A stretch of DNA of 64,000 nt from FEN-1219 sp963810755 (GTDB lineage Bacteria; Pseudomonadota; Gammaproteobacteria; Steroidobacterales; Rariloculaceae), in NCBI GenBank assembly GCA_963810755.1, contig CAWEOP010000004.1, positions 124,001 through 188,000 on the forward strand, given 5' to 3'. Each line of letters opens with the position of its first letter. Within the stretch, counting starts at the first letter, position 1. The translations under genes were made by a program, and so were the position numbers. The notes under the pieces were generated by a model, which had not been told where the DNA came from, did not search any database, and saw only the letters and a program-made list of their open reading frames with translations. This document shows positions 54,382 through 63,629 of this stretch, one piece after another.

Positions 54382-56124
54382 ATGACGACGCGCCTTAAGA
54401 GCCTCAGCGACTGGGTCGCCGAGGTAGCAGAGCTCACGAGCCCCGACCGAATTCACTGGTGCGACGGCACCGAGCACGAGTACCGCAAGCTCGTCGACGA
54501 GATGCTCGACAGCGGTTCCCTGCTCGAGCTCAACCAAAAGCATTACCCCGGCTGTTACCTGCACCGCTCGGACCCCGAGGATGTCGCGCGAGTCGAGCAT
54601 CTGACGTTCGTGTGCACTCGCGACAAGACCGACGCGGGTCCGAACAACAATTGGATGGCGCCCGCCGACGCGAAGAAACAGATGCAAGAATGCTTCGCCG
54701 GCAGCATGCGCGGGCGGACCATGTACGTCATTCCGTATTGCATGGGCCCGATCGACTCCCCCTATGCGCGCTGCGGAGTGGAGATCACGGACAGCCCCTA
54801 CGTCGTCGCGAACATGTATCTCATGACGCGCATCGGCAAACCGGCGCTCAAACGGATCGAGAAAGACAAAACGTTCGTCAAAGGCCTGCATTCGATCGGC
54901 GAGCTCGATCCCGACCGCCGCTACATCATGCATTTCCCCGAGGAGCTCACGATCATGAGCTTCGGCTCGGGCTACGGCGGCAACGCATTGCTCGGCAAGA
55001 AATGCCATGCGCTCAGAATCGCGAGCTACCAGGCGCGCACGGAAGGCTGGCTCGCCGAGCACATGCTGATCGTCGGCGTGCAGAACCCCCAAGGCGAAAC
55101 GCACTATCTCGCTTGCGCGTTCCCGTCGGCGTGCGGCAAGACCAATCTCGCGATGCTGATCCCGCCCGAGAGCCACAAAGGCTGGAAGGTGTGGACGCTC
55201 GGCGACGACATCGCGTGGATGCACCTCGACGCGGACGGTCAGCTGCGCGCGATCAATCCCGAAGCGGGTTACTTCGGCGTCGTTCCGGGCACGAACCCGC
55301 ACACGAATCGGAACGCGTACGACACGATTCAGAAGAACACGATCTTCACCAACGTCGCCGTCACGGCCGAGAACGATCCGTGGTGGGAGGAAAAAGGCAG
55401 CGGCAAGCCGAGCACCGACTGGGTCGGCCGCCCCTTCGACGGCACCAACGGCCCGGCCGCGCACCCGAACTCACGCTTCACGGTGTCCGCGAAGCAGAAC
55501 CCGGCCTATTCCAAGCTCGCCGAGGCTCCCGAGGGCGTTCCGATCTCCGCGCTCGTGTTCGGCGGACGCCGCCGCGAGCTCGCGCCGCTCGTCTATCAGG
55601 CGAAGGATTGGGCGCATGGCGTGCTCGTTGGCGCGAGCGTCGCGTCCGAGACCACGGCCGCCGCGACGGGTAAGGTCGGCGTCGTGCGCCGCGACCCGAT
55701 GGCGATGAAGCCGTTCTGCGGCTACAACTACGGCGACTACTGGGCGCACTGGCTCAGCTTCGCGAAGCGCTCAGCCAAGCTCCCGAAGATCTTCCATGTC
55801 AATTGGTTCCGGCGCGACGCGAACGGCAAGTTCCTCTGGCCCGGCTTCGGCGAGAACCTCCGTGTGCTGCGCTGGATCATCGACCGCTGCGCGAACCGCA
55901 TCGACGCTCTCGAGCTGCCGATCGGCTATCTGCCGAAACCGGGCGACATCGACGTCAAGGGTTTGGACGTGTCACCCGACACGCTGAATCAACTGCTCGC
56001 AGTCGACACGAAGCAATGGCGCGCCGAGATGGACAGCATCGGCGAGTACTTCGCGGAATTCGGCGACCGGGTTCCGAAGGAGCTGCACGACGAGCATCAG
56101 AAGGTCGTGCGCGCGCTGACCTGA
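54382..56124 (+). CDS. pckG: Phosphoenolpyruvate carboxykinase (GTP)
   Basis: Gluconeogenic enzyme converting oxaloacetate and GTP to phosphoenolpyruvate, CO2 and GDP. 580 residues. The P-loop and active-site cysteine are in FPSACGKTNLAMLIPP near residues 249-264; the family blocks SFGSGYGGNALLGKKCHALR, WTLGDDIAWM and FGGRRRELAPL are intact. The GTP type, not the ATP type of enteric bacteria, is used here. It stands alone, divergent from the DUF11 operon. Confidence 0.97.
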   Translation: MTTRLKSLSDWVAEVAELTSPDRIHWCDGTEHEYRKLVDEMLDSGSLLELNQKHYPGCYLHRSDPEDVARVEHLTFVCTRDKTDAGPNNNWMAPADAKKQMQECFAGSMRGRTMYVIPYCMGPIDSPYARCGVEITDSPYVVANMYLMTRIGKPALKRIEKDKTFVKGLHSIGELDPDRRYIMHFPEELTIMSFGSGYGGNALLGKKCHALRIASYQARTEGWLAEHMLIVGVQNPQGETHYLACAFPSACGKTNLAMLIPPESHKGWKVWTLGDDIAWMHLDADGQLRAINPEAGYFGVVPGTNPHTNRNAYDTIQKNTIFTNVAVTAENDPWWEEKGSGKPSTDWVGRPFDGTNGPAAHPNSRFTVSAKQNPAYSKLAEAPEGVPISALVFGGRRRELAPLVYQAKDWAHGVLVGASVASETTAAATGKVGVVRRDPMAMKPFCGYNYGDYWAHWLSFAKRSAKLPKIFHVNWFRRDANGKFLWPGFGENLRVLRWIIDRCANRIDALELPIGYLPKPGDIDVKGLDVSPDTLNQLLAVDTKQWRAEMDSIGEYFAEFGDRVPKELHDEHQKVVRALT

Positions 56125-56178
56125 CCCACTCCGCTCTGAGCGACACTTGCGCCGTTCGTTCTTTGCTTTATGCGCGCT

Positions 56179-56469
56179 CTACAAGTGCCTTTCGGGGTCC
56201 ATCTCGGCATGGAGCACGCGGACGATTCGGATGACGGATTCGGCTACCGCGTAGTAGATCGCATGGCGGTTGATGAACAGTACACGGTACCCGTGACGGA
56301 CGTAATCACGCTTGGCTCCTAACTCTGAGTTGTCAGCGAGCGAGCGGATTCCTTTGTCCAGTTCATCGAGATAACTGTCGGCTCTTGCCGCGCCCCACTG
56401 ATCGAAGCTGTATCTCCAAACCCCGATCAGATCGCTTTCCGCGAGTGAACTTAGCCGGACTTTCCGCAT
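56179..56469 (-). CDS. parE: ParE-family toxin
   Basis: RelE/ParE-fold toxin; ParE members poison DNA gyrase. 96 residues from ATG 56469 (MRKVRLSSLAESDLIGVW). Family features are the N-terminal AESDLIGVWRYSFDQWG helices, YLDELDKGIRSLADN, and the strands YRVLFINRHAIYYAV and IRIVRVLHAEMDPERHL. The start shares one base with the stop of parD (TGATG), so the toxin is made by coupling. The target is assumed from the family. Confidence 0.88.
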   Translation of the reverse strand: MRKVRLSSLAESDLIGVWRYSFDQWGAARADSYLDELDKGIRSLADNSELGAKRDYVRHGYRVLFINRHAIYYAVAESVIRIVRVLHAEMDPERHL

Positions 56470-56720
56470 CAGGAAGGGGATTTCGCCCGGCCCCTCGCCT
56501 TCCTCTTGATCGCCTTCACGTTCCACTCGCCGGCATCGCCGCTGTTCTCGCCGTCGATCAGCGCTTGCCGCAACGTGCCGATCTTCTGCTCGCGTTCTTC
56601 CAGCAGCCGCAGGCTCGCGCGGATGACTTCACTCGCCGAGCCGTAACGCCCGCTTTCAACCTGCTCGCTGATGAAGTCTTCGAAATGATCCCCGAGGGAG
56701 ATACTGGTGTTCTTCGCCAT
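56469..56720 (-). CDS. parD: ParD-family antitoxin
   Basis: Ribbon-helix-helix antitoxin and autorepressor. 83 residues from ATG 56720 (MAKNTSISLGDHFEDFISEQ). The N-terminal RHH strand is followed by ESGRYGSASEVIRASLRLLEE, the usual ParD helix pair. The basic C-terminus (KRKARGRAKSPS) would wrap the toxin. Ribosome site AGAGG. The operator lies immediately upstream. Confidence 0.88.
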   Translation of the reverse strand: MAKNTSISLGDHFEDFISEQVESGRYGSASEVIRASLRLLEEREQKIGTLRQALIDGENSGDAGEWNVKAIKRKARGRAKSPS

Positions 56721-56746
56721 GCCGCCGCCTCTTGCTAGTACCAATA

Positions 56747-56765
56747 TATACCAAACATTGGTATA
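56747..56765. promoter_or_regulatory. parDE operator/promoter palindrome
   Basis: TATACCAA-ACA-TTGGTATA is a perfect eight-base inverted repeat, 26 bases upstream of parD; a further TTGGTA copy follows on the coding strand (TTGGTATATATTGGTA). The block is AT-rich within GC-rich DNA and includes TATATT, a likely -10. Repeated half-sites are what an RHH autorepressor binds. Confidence 0.7.
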
Positions 56766-56974
56766 GGTCGAAGGAACTGGCCGCCGAATTTCGAACGGCA
56801 CGAGCGGCCCGCGGCGTAACCATAGCCCGACGCGAAGCGCCTACGCCGTAACGGGAGGAATGACGCAAGGTCGCGCCGCAGGCCGCGGCCGGCCGACGGG
56901 CGATCTTCCGCCGCGCACGCGACGTGAATCTGTAGCCCAGACGACGACTGCGCGAGACGAACGGCGCGGCGGGG

Positions 56975-57880
56975 TCAGTCTTCGATCACGAAGTGGACCG
57001 CGAGAGCGGTCCCGGGCTGGGCGACGCGCCCCAAGCCGATCACGCCCTCGCCCGTGAGCGGCGTGCTGTCGCGGCGCACGAAGATCTCCTCGCCCGCGTT
57101 GGTCTGCACGAACGTGCCGTTCGTGCTCTCGTCCACGAGCGTGAACTTGTCGCGGCTCATTTCGACGCGCGCGTGCACGCGCGAGATCAGATTGCCCTTC
57201 ACGACGACGTCGTTGTCCTCGGCACGGCCGAGCGTGGCGCTTTTGCGCCCTTCGCCGACCGTCACCTCGCGGCCCTGGTAGCGCAGGCTCAATCGTTTCG
57301 GGCGGGCGCCAGTCTTCGGGCGGCCCTGCCCGACGGTCGGCAGCATGCTCGTGGCTTCGTCGGGCGACCACAGGACCTCGAACAGGACGACCTCGTCCGC
57401 CTTACCGCGAACGGTCGCGACGTCGATTTGGCGAGCCGTGGACTGCCATTCGGGCGACAGCCGTTCGACGGTCGACAGGGTAGTGATGATCTGCTTGGCC
57501 TTGGCCTGGCTCGTCATGCGGTTCGCGGTATGCACGGCCGAGCCGAAGATGTCGCGGTGCTCCTGGACGACGGGGCCGTAGTGGCAGCCGATCCGGATCG
57601 CGACGTGGCCGTTGTCGTGGGCGAGCTCGGAATCGGCGGTGATCCGCTCCTGCATGCGCCGCGCGGCGCTCATCGCATCGTCGGCGGTGGGAAAGGTCGA
57701 CATGACCTCGTCACCCATGGTCTTGATGACGGTGCCCTTATTGACCTCGGTCGCCTCGCGCATGATGTCGAGGCAACGCGCTACCATTTGCCGAGCTTTG
57801 ATGTCGCCGAGCTGTTCGTAAAGCTGCGTGCTGCCCACCACGTCGGCGAACAGAATCGCAACCTCCACATCCTTACCCAT
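56975..57880 (-). CDS. Class III adenylate/guanylate cyclase-FHA fusion
   Basis: Predicted cytoplasmic nucleotide cyclase with a phosphothreonine-binding FHA domain. 301 residues, no membrane helix. Cyclase homology domain about 1-175: metal-binding Asp13 in LFADVVGST and Asp57 in MGDEVMSTF are present. In the transition-state motif VHTANR the usual Asn is His117 while Arg121 is kept, so activity needs testing. FHA domain about 205-290: LGRAEDNDVVV, SRVHARVE and ESTNGTFV are all conserved. Whether cAMP or cGMP is made, and which kinase feeds the FHA domain, cannot be read here. Confidence 0.88.
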   Translation of the reverse strand: MGKDVEVAILFADVVGSTQLYEQLGDIKARQMVARCLDIMREATEVNKGTVIKTMGDEVMSTFPTADDAMSAARRMQERITADSELAHDNGHVAIRIGCHYGPVVQEHRDIFGSAVHTANRMTSQAKAKQIITTLSTVERLSPEWQSTARQIDVATVRGKADEVVLFEVLWSPDEATSMLPTVGQGRPKTGARPKRLSLRYQGREVTVGEGRKSATLGRAEDNDVVVKGNLISRVHARVEMSRDKFTLVDESTNGTFVQTNAGEEIFVRRDSTPLTGEGVIGLGRVAQPGTALAVHFVIED

Positions 57881-58019
57881 GGCTTCCTTCTTGAGTGCGC
57901 CCGAGGGGAGCCGACGCGATTATAGCCGCGCAAGCGGCAGCTGCACGAATAATCGGCACGCATTGCTCGGTCTTTAGACCCGCTCCACGCAGAACGGAAC
58001 GGGCGTCGTCGCGACGGCC

Positions 58020-58841
58020 CTACTTTTCGGCGACGAGATACGCGATCCAAGCGAGATCGGCCTCGCCGGTCGCGTGCTCCTTGAACTCGCCGTTTCCGCC
58101 GCCTTCACCGTCGTCTCCTTCCCAATAGACGCGGACCTTCGTGAAGCCCGCCTCCGTCAGGAGCTCGCGCAGCTCGGGCAACGTCCAGAGACGCCAGTCG
58201 TAGGTGAATGCGCGCTTGATCTTCGATCCGTCCGGGAACTTGAAGTGAATGTGGCAGACGATCCGGCTCGTGACGGGCTCGAACTCGGCTTGATCCCAGA
58301 CGTACGTGAAGCCGTTGACCTTGGTCTTCTCCTTCTGCAAGTCGGACGCCTCCGGTCCGCCGAACGCGTCGAGGAAGAACAGGCCGTCGGCATTCAACGC
58401 GGAGCGCACGCGCTTGAAGTAGTCGCGCATTTCATCGCGCGTCTTGAAGCAGAAGTAGCTGAAATTGAACGCACCCGCGATGTCGACGGGATCGTTCCCC
58501 ACTCGGCGCACGTCGTCGTTCAAGAGCTTGACGCGCGCGCGCGCCGCTTCCGGGAGGCGCGCGACGCGCTTGCGCCGGCCCCAATCGAGCACGCTCGCGT
58601 CGATGTCGACGCCCGTCGCGTGCCGGTGCTGGCCGGTGCGGACCCACTCGCACGAGAGGCTCGCGGTACCGCAGAAGTCCTCGCGCAAGCTCACCGCCTC
58701 GCGGCCACGCAGCGACCGGAACGTGTCCTGCAAGAACTCGACTTCGACGTCGACCGCTTGCACCGATTGCTCGTAGAGCTCATGAATATCTGCTTTCTCC
58801 GCCATCGTGCCGGATAGCTTCTTCTTGGGGTTCGCTGCCAC
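58020..58841 (-). CDS. Class I SAM-dependent methyltransferase
   Basis: Substrate unknown. GTG 58841 is preferred because a GAGG ribosome site precedes it and relatives carry a basic lead-in before TMAEKADIHELYEQSVQ; ATG 58805 is the alternative. About 273 residues. SAM-binding features: LREDFCGTASLSCEWV (motif I), GVDIDASVLDWGRR and FNFSYFCFKTRDEM. The C-terminal half (YVWDQAEFEPVTSRI, YDWRLWTLPELRELL) is typical of small-molecule methyltransferases. It stands between the cyclase and dusA with no clear operon. Confidence 0.85.
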   Translation of the reverse strand: MAANPKKKLSGTMAEKADIHELYEQSVQAVDVEVEFLQDTFRSLRGREAVSLREDFCGTASLSCEWVRTGQHRHATGVDIDASVLDWGRRKRVARLPEAARARVKLLNDDVRRVGNDPVDIAGAFNFSYFCFKTRDEMRDYFKRVRSALNADGLFFLDAFGGPEASDLQKEKTKVNGFTYVWDQAEFEPVTSRIVCHIHFKFPDGSKIKRAFTYDWRLWTLPELRELLTEAGFTKVRVYWEGDDGEGGGNGEFKEHATGEADLAWIAYLVAEK

Positions 58842-58979
58842 GCGTTGCCTCGTTCGTTGATTCGTTGTTTTGTCGTTCGTCGCGGGAAAAGCCGAGCTTA
58901 CACGATCCGCCGGATCGTTCACGCACCTTGCTCGCGGCGTGTTACGGACGGATGAAGCGCGGCTCAACCAAACGCGCGC

Positions 58980-60003
58980 TCAACCAAACGCGAAGGCAAC
59001 GGCGCTCGAGACGTCGACCGTGGTGTGCATCGGCGCCGCGCGGTCGACTTGCGCCGCGATTTCGTAAAGGCGCGCGAGACCCGCGTAGCCGTCTTTGAGC
59101 TCGGACAGTTCGCGGCGCCAGCGGCGCCCGCCCGCTTGGCCCGCGCGCAGGCCGAGGAGATGGCGCGTCATCGAACGCAGCGGCGTCCCGGCCGCGAGCT
59201 CGCGCTCCACGTACGGCAGGAATCGATCGAGCACCCGTTCGAGCGTGTCCCGCTCGGACTCGCCGAATAGCGCGCGGTCGAGCTCCGCGACGAGCCATGG
59301 CTGCTGGTACGCGGCGCGGCCGATCATCACTCCGTCGACGTGCTCGAGCTGACGTACGGATACGTCGAGTGCCGTGAGGCCGCCGTTGATCACGATCCGC
59401 AGCGCGGGGAAGTCGCGCTTCAAGCGATGCACGCGCGGATAGTCGAGCGGAGGAATCTCGCGATTCTCCTTCGGGCTCAGTCCTTGCAGCCACGCCTTGC
59501 GAGCGTGGACTACGAACGTGTCGCAGCCCGCGGCCGCGACCGTCGCGACGAAACCGTGCACGAACTCGTAGGAGTCGTGGTCGTCGACGCCGAGCCGCGT
59601 CTTCACCGTCACGGGCACGGCGACGGCGCCGCGCATCGCGGCGACGCAGTCGGCGACTCTGCGCCGCGTCGAGCATCAACGCGGCACCGAAACAAGCCGC
59701 CTGGACCCGGTCGCTCGGGCAGCCCACGTTGAGATTGATCTCGTCGTAGCCCGCGCTCTCTCCGAGCCGCGCGGCCTCGGCGAGCTCGCCGGGCTCGCTG
59801 CCGCCGAGCTGCAGCGCGACCGGCCGCTCGGACGCGTCGAAACGCAGCAAGCCGCGCGGCGTCGCCGCGCAGCAAGGCGCGCGCCGTGATCATCTCGGTG
59901 TAGAGACGCGCGTTGGGGCGAGCAGGCGCGTCAGGAACCGGAAATGCCGGTCCGACCGATCCATCATCGGCGCGACGCAAAGGCGGTGCGATAGGTCGAT
60001 CAC
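58980..60003 (-). pseudogene. dusA: tRNA-dihydrouridine synthase A, broken by three frame changes
   Basis: FMN enzyme that reduces uridine 20/20a in tRNA D-loops. All of DusA is present, but in pieces: GTG 60003 with APMMDRSDRHFRFLTRLL; LYTEMITARALLRGD in a second frame (one base missing near 59909); LLRFDASERPVALQLGG to CFGAALMLDAAQ in a third (extra base near 59848); and VADCVAAMRGAVAVPVTVKT to the stop at 58980 in a fourth segment (extra base near 59658). The last 218 codons are clean. Every segment remains highly conserved, so three sequence errors are likelier than decay, but as given the gene is not translatable. Confidence 0.88.
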
Positions 60004-60090
60004 GATGTTGTCTTGGCTCGTGCGCGGCTTGCGAACGGGGGGAGCATCATAGCAGCAGCGCACGCTACCGGGCGCGGGCAGCGCACAAGC

Positions 60091-63000
60091 TCAAGCGCGG
60101 ATGCGGCTCCGACTCGCGCCGATCGGCAGCTCGGCGACCGACTGCGGAACGGCGACGAAGAATCCCTGCGCATACCCCACGCCGAGCTCGCCGAGCCGTT
60201 TCATCACCTCGCGGCTCTCGACCCGCTCGGCGATCGCCTCGATACGGAACGCGCGCGCCATTCGCGCGATCGCTTCCACGACGGCCTCGTCGGCGGAATC
60301 GCGCGTCACGTTGCGCACGAACTGCCCGTCGATCTTGACGTAGTCCACGGGCAGGTTCTTCAAGTACGTCAGCGACGAGAGCCCCGTGCCGAAGTCGTCG
60401 AGCGAGAACCGGCAACCGCGCGCTTTGAGCGCACGCATGAAGCCGACCACCTGCGCGAGATTCGAGATCGCCGCGGTCTCCGTGATCTCGAAGCACAGCG
60501 CCCCGGGCGGCACCGCCGCCGCGGTCAGCTCATCGAGCAAGAAGTCGAGAAACCGCGCGTCGTTGAGCGTCGTTCCGGAAAGATTGATCGCGAGCATGTA
60601 CGGACTCGTGTTCGGCTCGCCGCGGTACACGAGCGTCTCGAGCGTGTGGCTGATCACCCAACGGTCGAGGCTCGGCATCAAGTTGTAGCGCTCCGCGGCG
60701 GGGATGAACGCGGTGGGAGAGACGATCTCGCCGCGCTCGTCGCGCAGGCGCAGGAGCAGCTCGTAATGCGGCCACGCGTTGCTCGCCCCGCCGATCGGCA
60801 CGATCGGTTGATAGAAGAGCTCGAAGCGCTCCTCCTCGAGCGCGCGGTTGATGCGCGCGACCCACTGCATCTCCTGGTGGCGCTCCGCCGCGTCGCCCTC
60901 CTCGTACACGTGAATGCGGTTGCGACCCAAGTCCTTCGCGACGTAACACGCGACGTCCGCGGCGCTCATGAGCGCGCCGACGCTTTCGCTCTTCGCGTCC
61001 AACGGCACGATGCCGATGCTCACGCCGACCTGCAGCGCGTTGTCGCGCCACGAGAAGCGGAATGCGGCGATCGCCGCGCGCAGGCCTTCTGCGATCTCGC
61101 CCGCGCTCGCGAGCGAGCAATCCGTGAGCAGCACGGCGAACTCATCGCCGCCGAGCCGCGCGAGCACGCCGGTCTTCGGCACGTGGGAGCGCAGCACGTC
61201 ACCGAGCTGCCGGAGCAGCAAGTCGCCCGCGCCGTGGCCGCACGTGTCGTTGACGACCTTGAACTGATCGAGGTCCATATAGAGGACGGCGCTCGGCGCG
61301 CCGCCCTCTTTCTGCACCGTGCGCAGCACCGCAGAGAGACGCTCCTCGAACTCGCGCCGGTTGATGAATCCCGTGAGCGAATCGTGGCTCGCGAAGTACG
61401 CGAGCTTCCGATGGAGCTGGCGCTCCTGGCTCACGTCGTGGAACACCATCACGGCGCCGATCACGATACCGTTGCGATCTTGGATCGGCGCCGCCGAGTC
61501 TTGGATCGCGATCGCGGAGCCGTCGCGGCTCGTGAGCACCACGTTGTCGGCCAGCGCCACGACGCGGCCCTCGGCGAGGCAGCGCAGGACGGGGTTGTCG
61601 ACCTCCTTGCCCGTCGACTCGTCGGTGAGGCGGATGACTTCTTCGATCGCGCGCCCCTGCGCATCGCGCCGCTCCCAGCCCGTGAGCTGCTCGGCCACCG
61701 GGTTCAGGTACTCGATGTTGCCCCGCTCGTCCGTCGTCACGACCGCGTCGCCGATCGACTGGAGCGTCACCTGTGCGCGTTCCTTCTCGTTGAACAGGGC
61801 GCGCTCGGCCGCTTTGCGCTGCGTGATGTCGGTGATCGTCCCTTCGTAATAGAGGACCCGACCCGCGGCGTCGATCACGACGCGCGAATTTTCCATGGCG
61901 ACGATCGCACGTCCGTCGCGGCGCCGGAGCTGATACTCGAAGTTGCGGACGCGACCGTAGCTCGTGAGCTCGGCGACCAGGCGCTCGCGCTCCTTCGTCT
62001 CGACGAACAGCTCCGCCATGTTCAGCCGCGAAAGCTGCTGCTCGTCCTCGTAACCCAAGATCCGCACGAGCGCCGGATTCACGGACAGGATCTCGCCTCC
62101 CGGCGCGGCTTGGTAAACGCCGTCGACGACGTTGTCGAATAGCGCTCGGAATCGCCCCTCGCTGTCGCGCAGCGCGCTCTCGTCGAGCTTGCGGCGGATC
62201 GCGATCCCCAAGAGCTGCGTGAGCCGCGTCGCGAGATCGAGCTCCTCGGTGTTCGGGCTTCGCGCGGAGTCGAAGTACAGGTCGAGCGTGCCGTGGATCC
62301 TGTCGCCCGAGGTCGCGATCGGCGTCGAACAGCAAGCTCGCACGCCGTTCGCGAGCGCCACGCCGCGCAGCTCGCCCCAGAGCGGATCCTGCTCGATGTC
62401 GCGCACGACGACCTGACGGCCGAGCGAGGCCGCCGCGCCCGCGGTACCGGCGTCGAGGCCGAGCGGCAGGTCCGCGAACAGCGCCGCGACCGGGGCAGCG
62501 ACGCCGCTCGACGCCGCAAGCCGCAAGCGTCCAGCGTCGGCCCTGAGCACGGCCGCGCCGACGGTCGGATGCAGCTGCTCCACGAGCCGCACGACGGCCT
62601 GCAGCGTTCGCTCGAGCGGCGCGTTCGCGGCGATGAGCTCGAGCACGCGGCGCTCGCCGTACGCGAGCGTGTCCGCCTGGCGGCGCGCCGCGATGTCGAT
62701 GATGCTCGCGCGGATCAGCCGGTGCTTCGAAGACGGCAGCTGGATGAACCGCACTTCGCAGGGGATCACGTTGCCGGCCGAGTCGCGATGCAGCCACTCG
62801 AACACGGGCCGGCCGCCCTTGAGCACACGATCTATGTAGCCGCGCTGCAAACCGAATGACGGCAGACCGTCCGTCTGAAACTCGGGGCTGATCGCACGCG
62901 GCCCGATCGCGAGCAGCTGCTCGCGGGACAACTTGAACAGCCTCGCCGCGTTCTCATTCGCGTCGACGAAGCGCTCCTGATCGACGTCGAGCACGACGAT

Positions 63001-63540
63001 CGCCTCGGGCGCGTTCTCGACGAGCGCGCGGTAACGCGCCTCGCTCTCCCGCAGCGCTTGCTCGTCGAGGAGGCGCTCGGTCACGTCGCGCAGGCACAGC
63101 ACGAAGCACTGCCCCGCGCGGCTCACCGTGATTTCCGCCGTGAACCGCTGCCCGTCGGCGCGGCGCGCTTCGACCAGCGACGGCGCCACATCGACGAACG
63201 TATCGCCGACGCGGTCCGCGAGCATGTCGAGCGTCTGCGCAGCCGGCACGAGCTCCGGAATCAGCTCGGCGACTTCGCGCCCGAGCAACTCCGCGGCAGC
63301 GGCGGCGAACACGCGCGCGGCCGCCGTGTTCGCGCCGAGCAGGCGGCCGTCGCCGTCGACGGTGACGATCGGATCTTTGACGTTGTCGAGAATCGCGTGG
63401 AGCGGAGCGCCGTCACGGGGCTCCTCTTCCGCGTCATCGTCGCGGCTCAGGACTCGCCATAGGCTGTCGCGAGCCGTGGGCCCAGCCAGCGCTTCCGCGA
63501 TCCTGCGTTTGAGGCGATCCTTCGCCATGTCGAGCTGCAT
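60091..63540 (-). CDS. PAS/GAF-GGDEF-EAL cyclic-di-GMP signalling protein
   Basis: Predicted bifunctional c-di-GMP enzyme, 1149 residues, with no membrane helix. Order: PAS (about 45-150), PAS (165-290), GAF (300-455), PAS (460-585), PAS (590-715), GGDEF (720-885), EAL (895-1130). The synthase motif GGDEF is intact near residue 796. The phosphodiesterase motif reads ELL in place of EAL near residue 925 but keeps the Glu; DDFGTG (near 1047) and KIDGQF are present, so hydrolysis is plausible. Four PAS and one GAF domain imply control by several ligands. Confidence 0.92.
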   Translation of the reverse strand: MQLDMAKDRLKRRIAEALAGPTARDSLWRVLSRDDDAEEEPRDGAPLHAILDNVKDPIVTVDGDGRLLGANTAAARVFAAAAAELLGREVAELIPELVPAAQTLDMLADRVGDTFVDVAPSLVEARRADGQRFTAEITVSRAGQCFVLCLRDVTERLLDEQALRESEARYRALVENAPEAIVVLDVDQERFVDANENAARLFKLSREQLLAIGPRAISPEFQTDGLPSFGLQRGYIDRVLKGGRPVFEWLHRDSAGNVIPCEVRFIQLPSSKHRLIRASIIDIAARRQADTLAYGERRVLELIAANAPLERTLQAVVRLVEQLHPTVGAAVLRADAGRLRLAASSGVAAPVAALFADLPLGLDAGTAGAAASLGRQVVVRDIEQDPLWGELRGVALANGVRACCSTPIATSGDRIHGTLDLYFDSARSPNTEELDLATRLTQLLGIAIRRKLDESALRDSEGRFRALFDNVVDGVYQAAPGGEILSVNPALVRILGYEDEQQLSRLNMAELFVETKERERLVAELTSYGRVRNFEYQLRRRDGRAIVAMENSRVVIDAAGRVLYYEGTITDITQRKAAERALFNEKERAQVTLQSIGDAVVTTDERGNIEYLNPVAEQLTGWERRDAQGRAIEEVIRLTDESTGKEVDNPVLRCLAEGRVVALADNVVLTSRDGSAIAIQDSAAPIQDRNGIVIGAVMVFHDVSQERQLHRKLAYFASHDSLTGFINRREFEERLSAVLRTVQKEGGAPSAVLYMDLDQFKVVNDTCGHGAGDLLLRQLGDVLRSHVPKTGVLARLGGDEFAVLLTDCSLASAGEIAEGLRAAIAAFRFSWRDNALQVGVSIGIVPLDAKSESVGALMSAADVACYVAKDLGRNRIHVYEEGDAAERHQEMQWVARINRALEEERFELFYQPIVPIGGASNAWPHYELLLRLRDERGEIVSPTAFIPAAERYNLMPSLDRWVISHTLETLVYRGEPNTSPYMLAINLSGTTLNDARFLDFLLDELTAAAVPPGALCFEITETAAISNLAQVVGFMRALKARGCRFSLDDFGTGLSSLTYLKNLPVDYVKIDGQFVRNVTRDSADEAVVEAIARMARAFRIEAIAERVESREVMKRLGELGVGYAQGFFVAVPQSVAELPIGASRSRIRA

Positions 63541-63629
63541 TCCGCCGAGGCCGGTCCGCCACTATAGGAACCGGCACGCCGCGGGCGCCGTGACTGAACT
63601 CTCGTATTTATGCCTACTCGCGAGGCAGG

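Noticed and set aside
60013..62142. 709-codon plus-strand frame across the GGDEF-EAL gene
   Set aside because: Shadow of a protein with intact catalytic motifs; its translation is repetitive Arg/Asp/Val-rich sequence.
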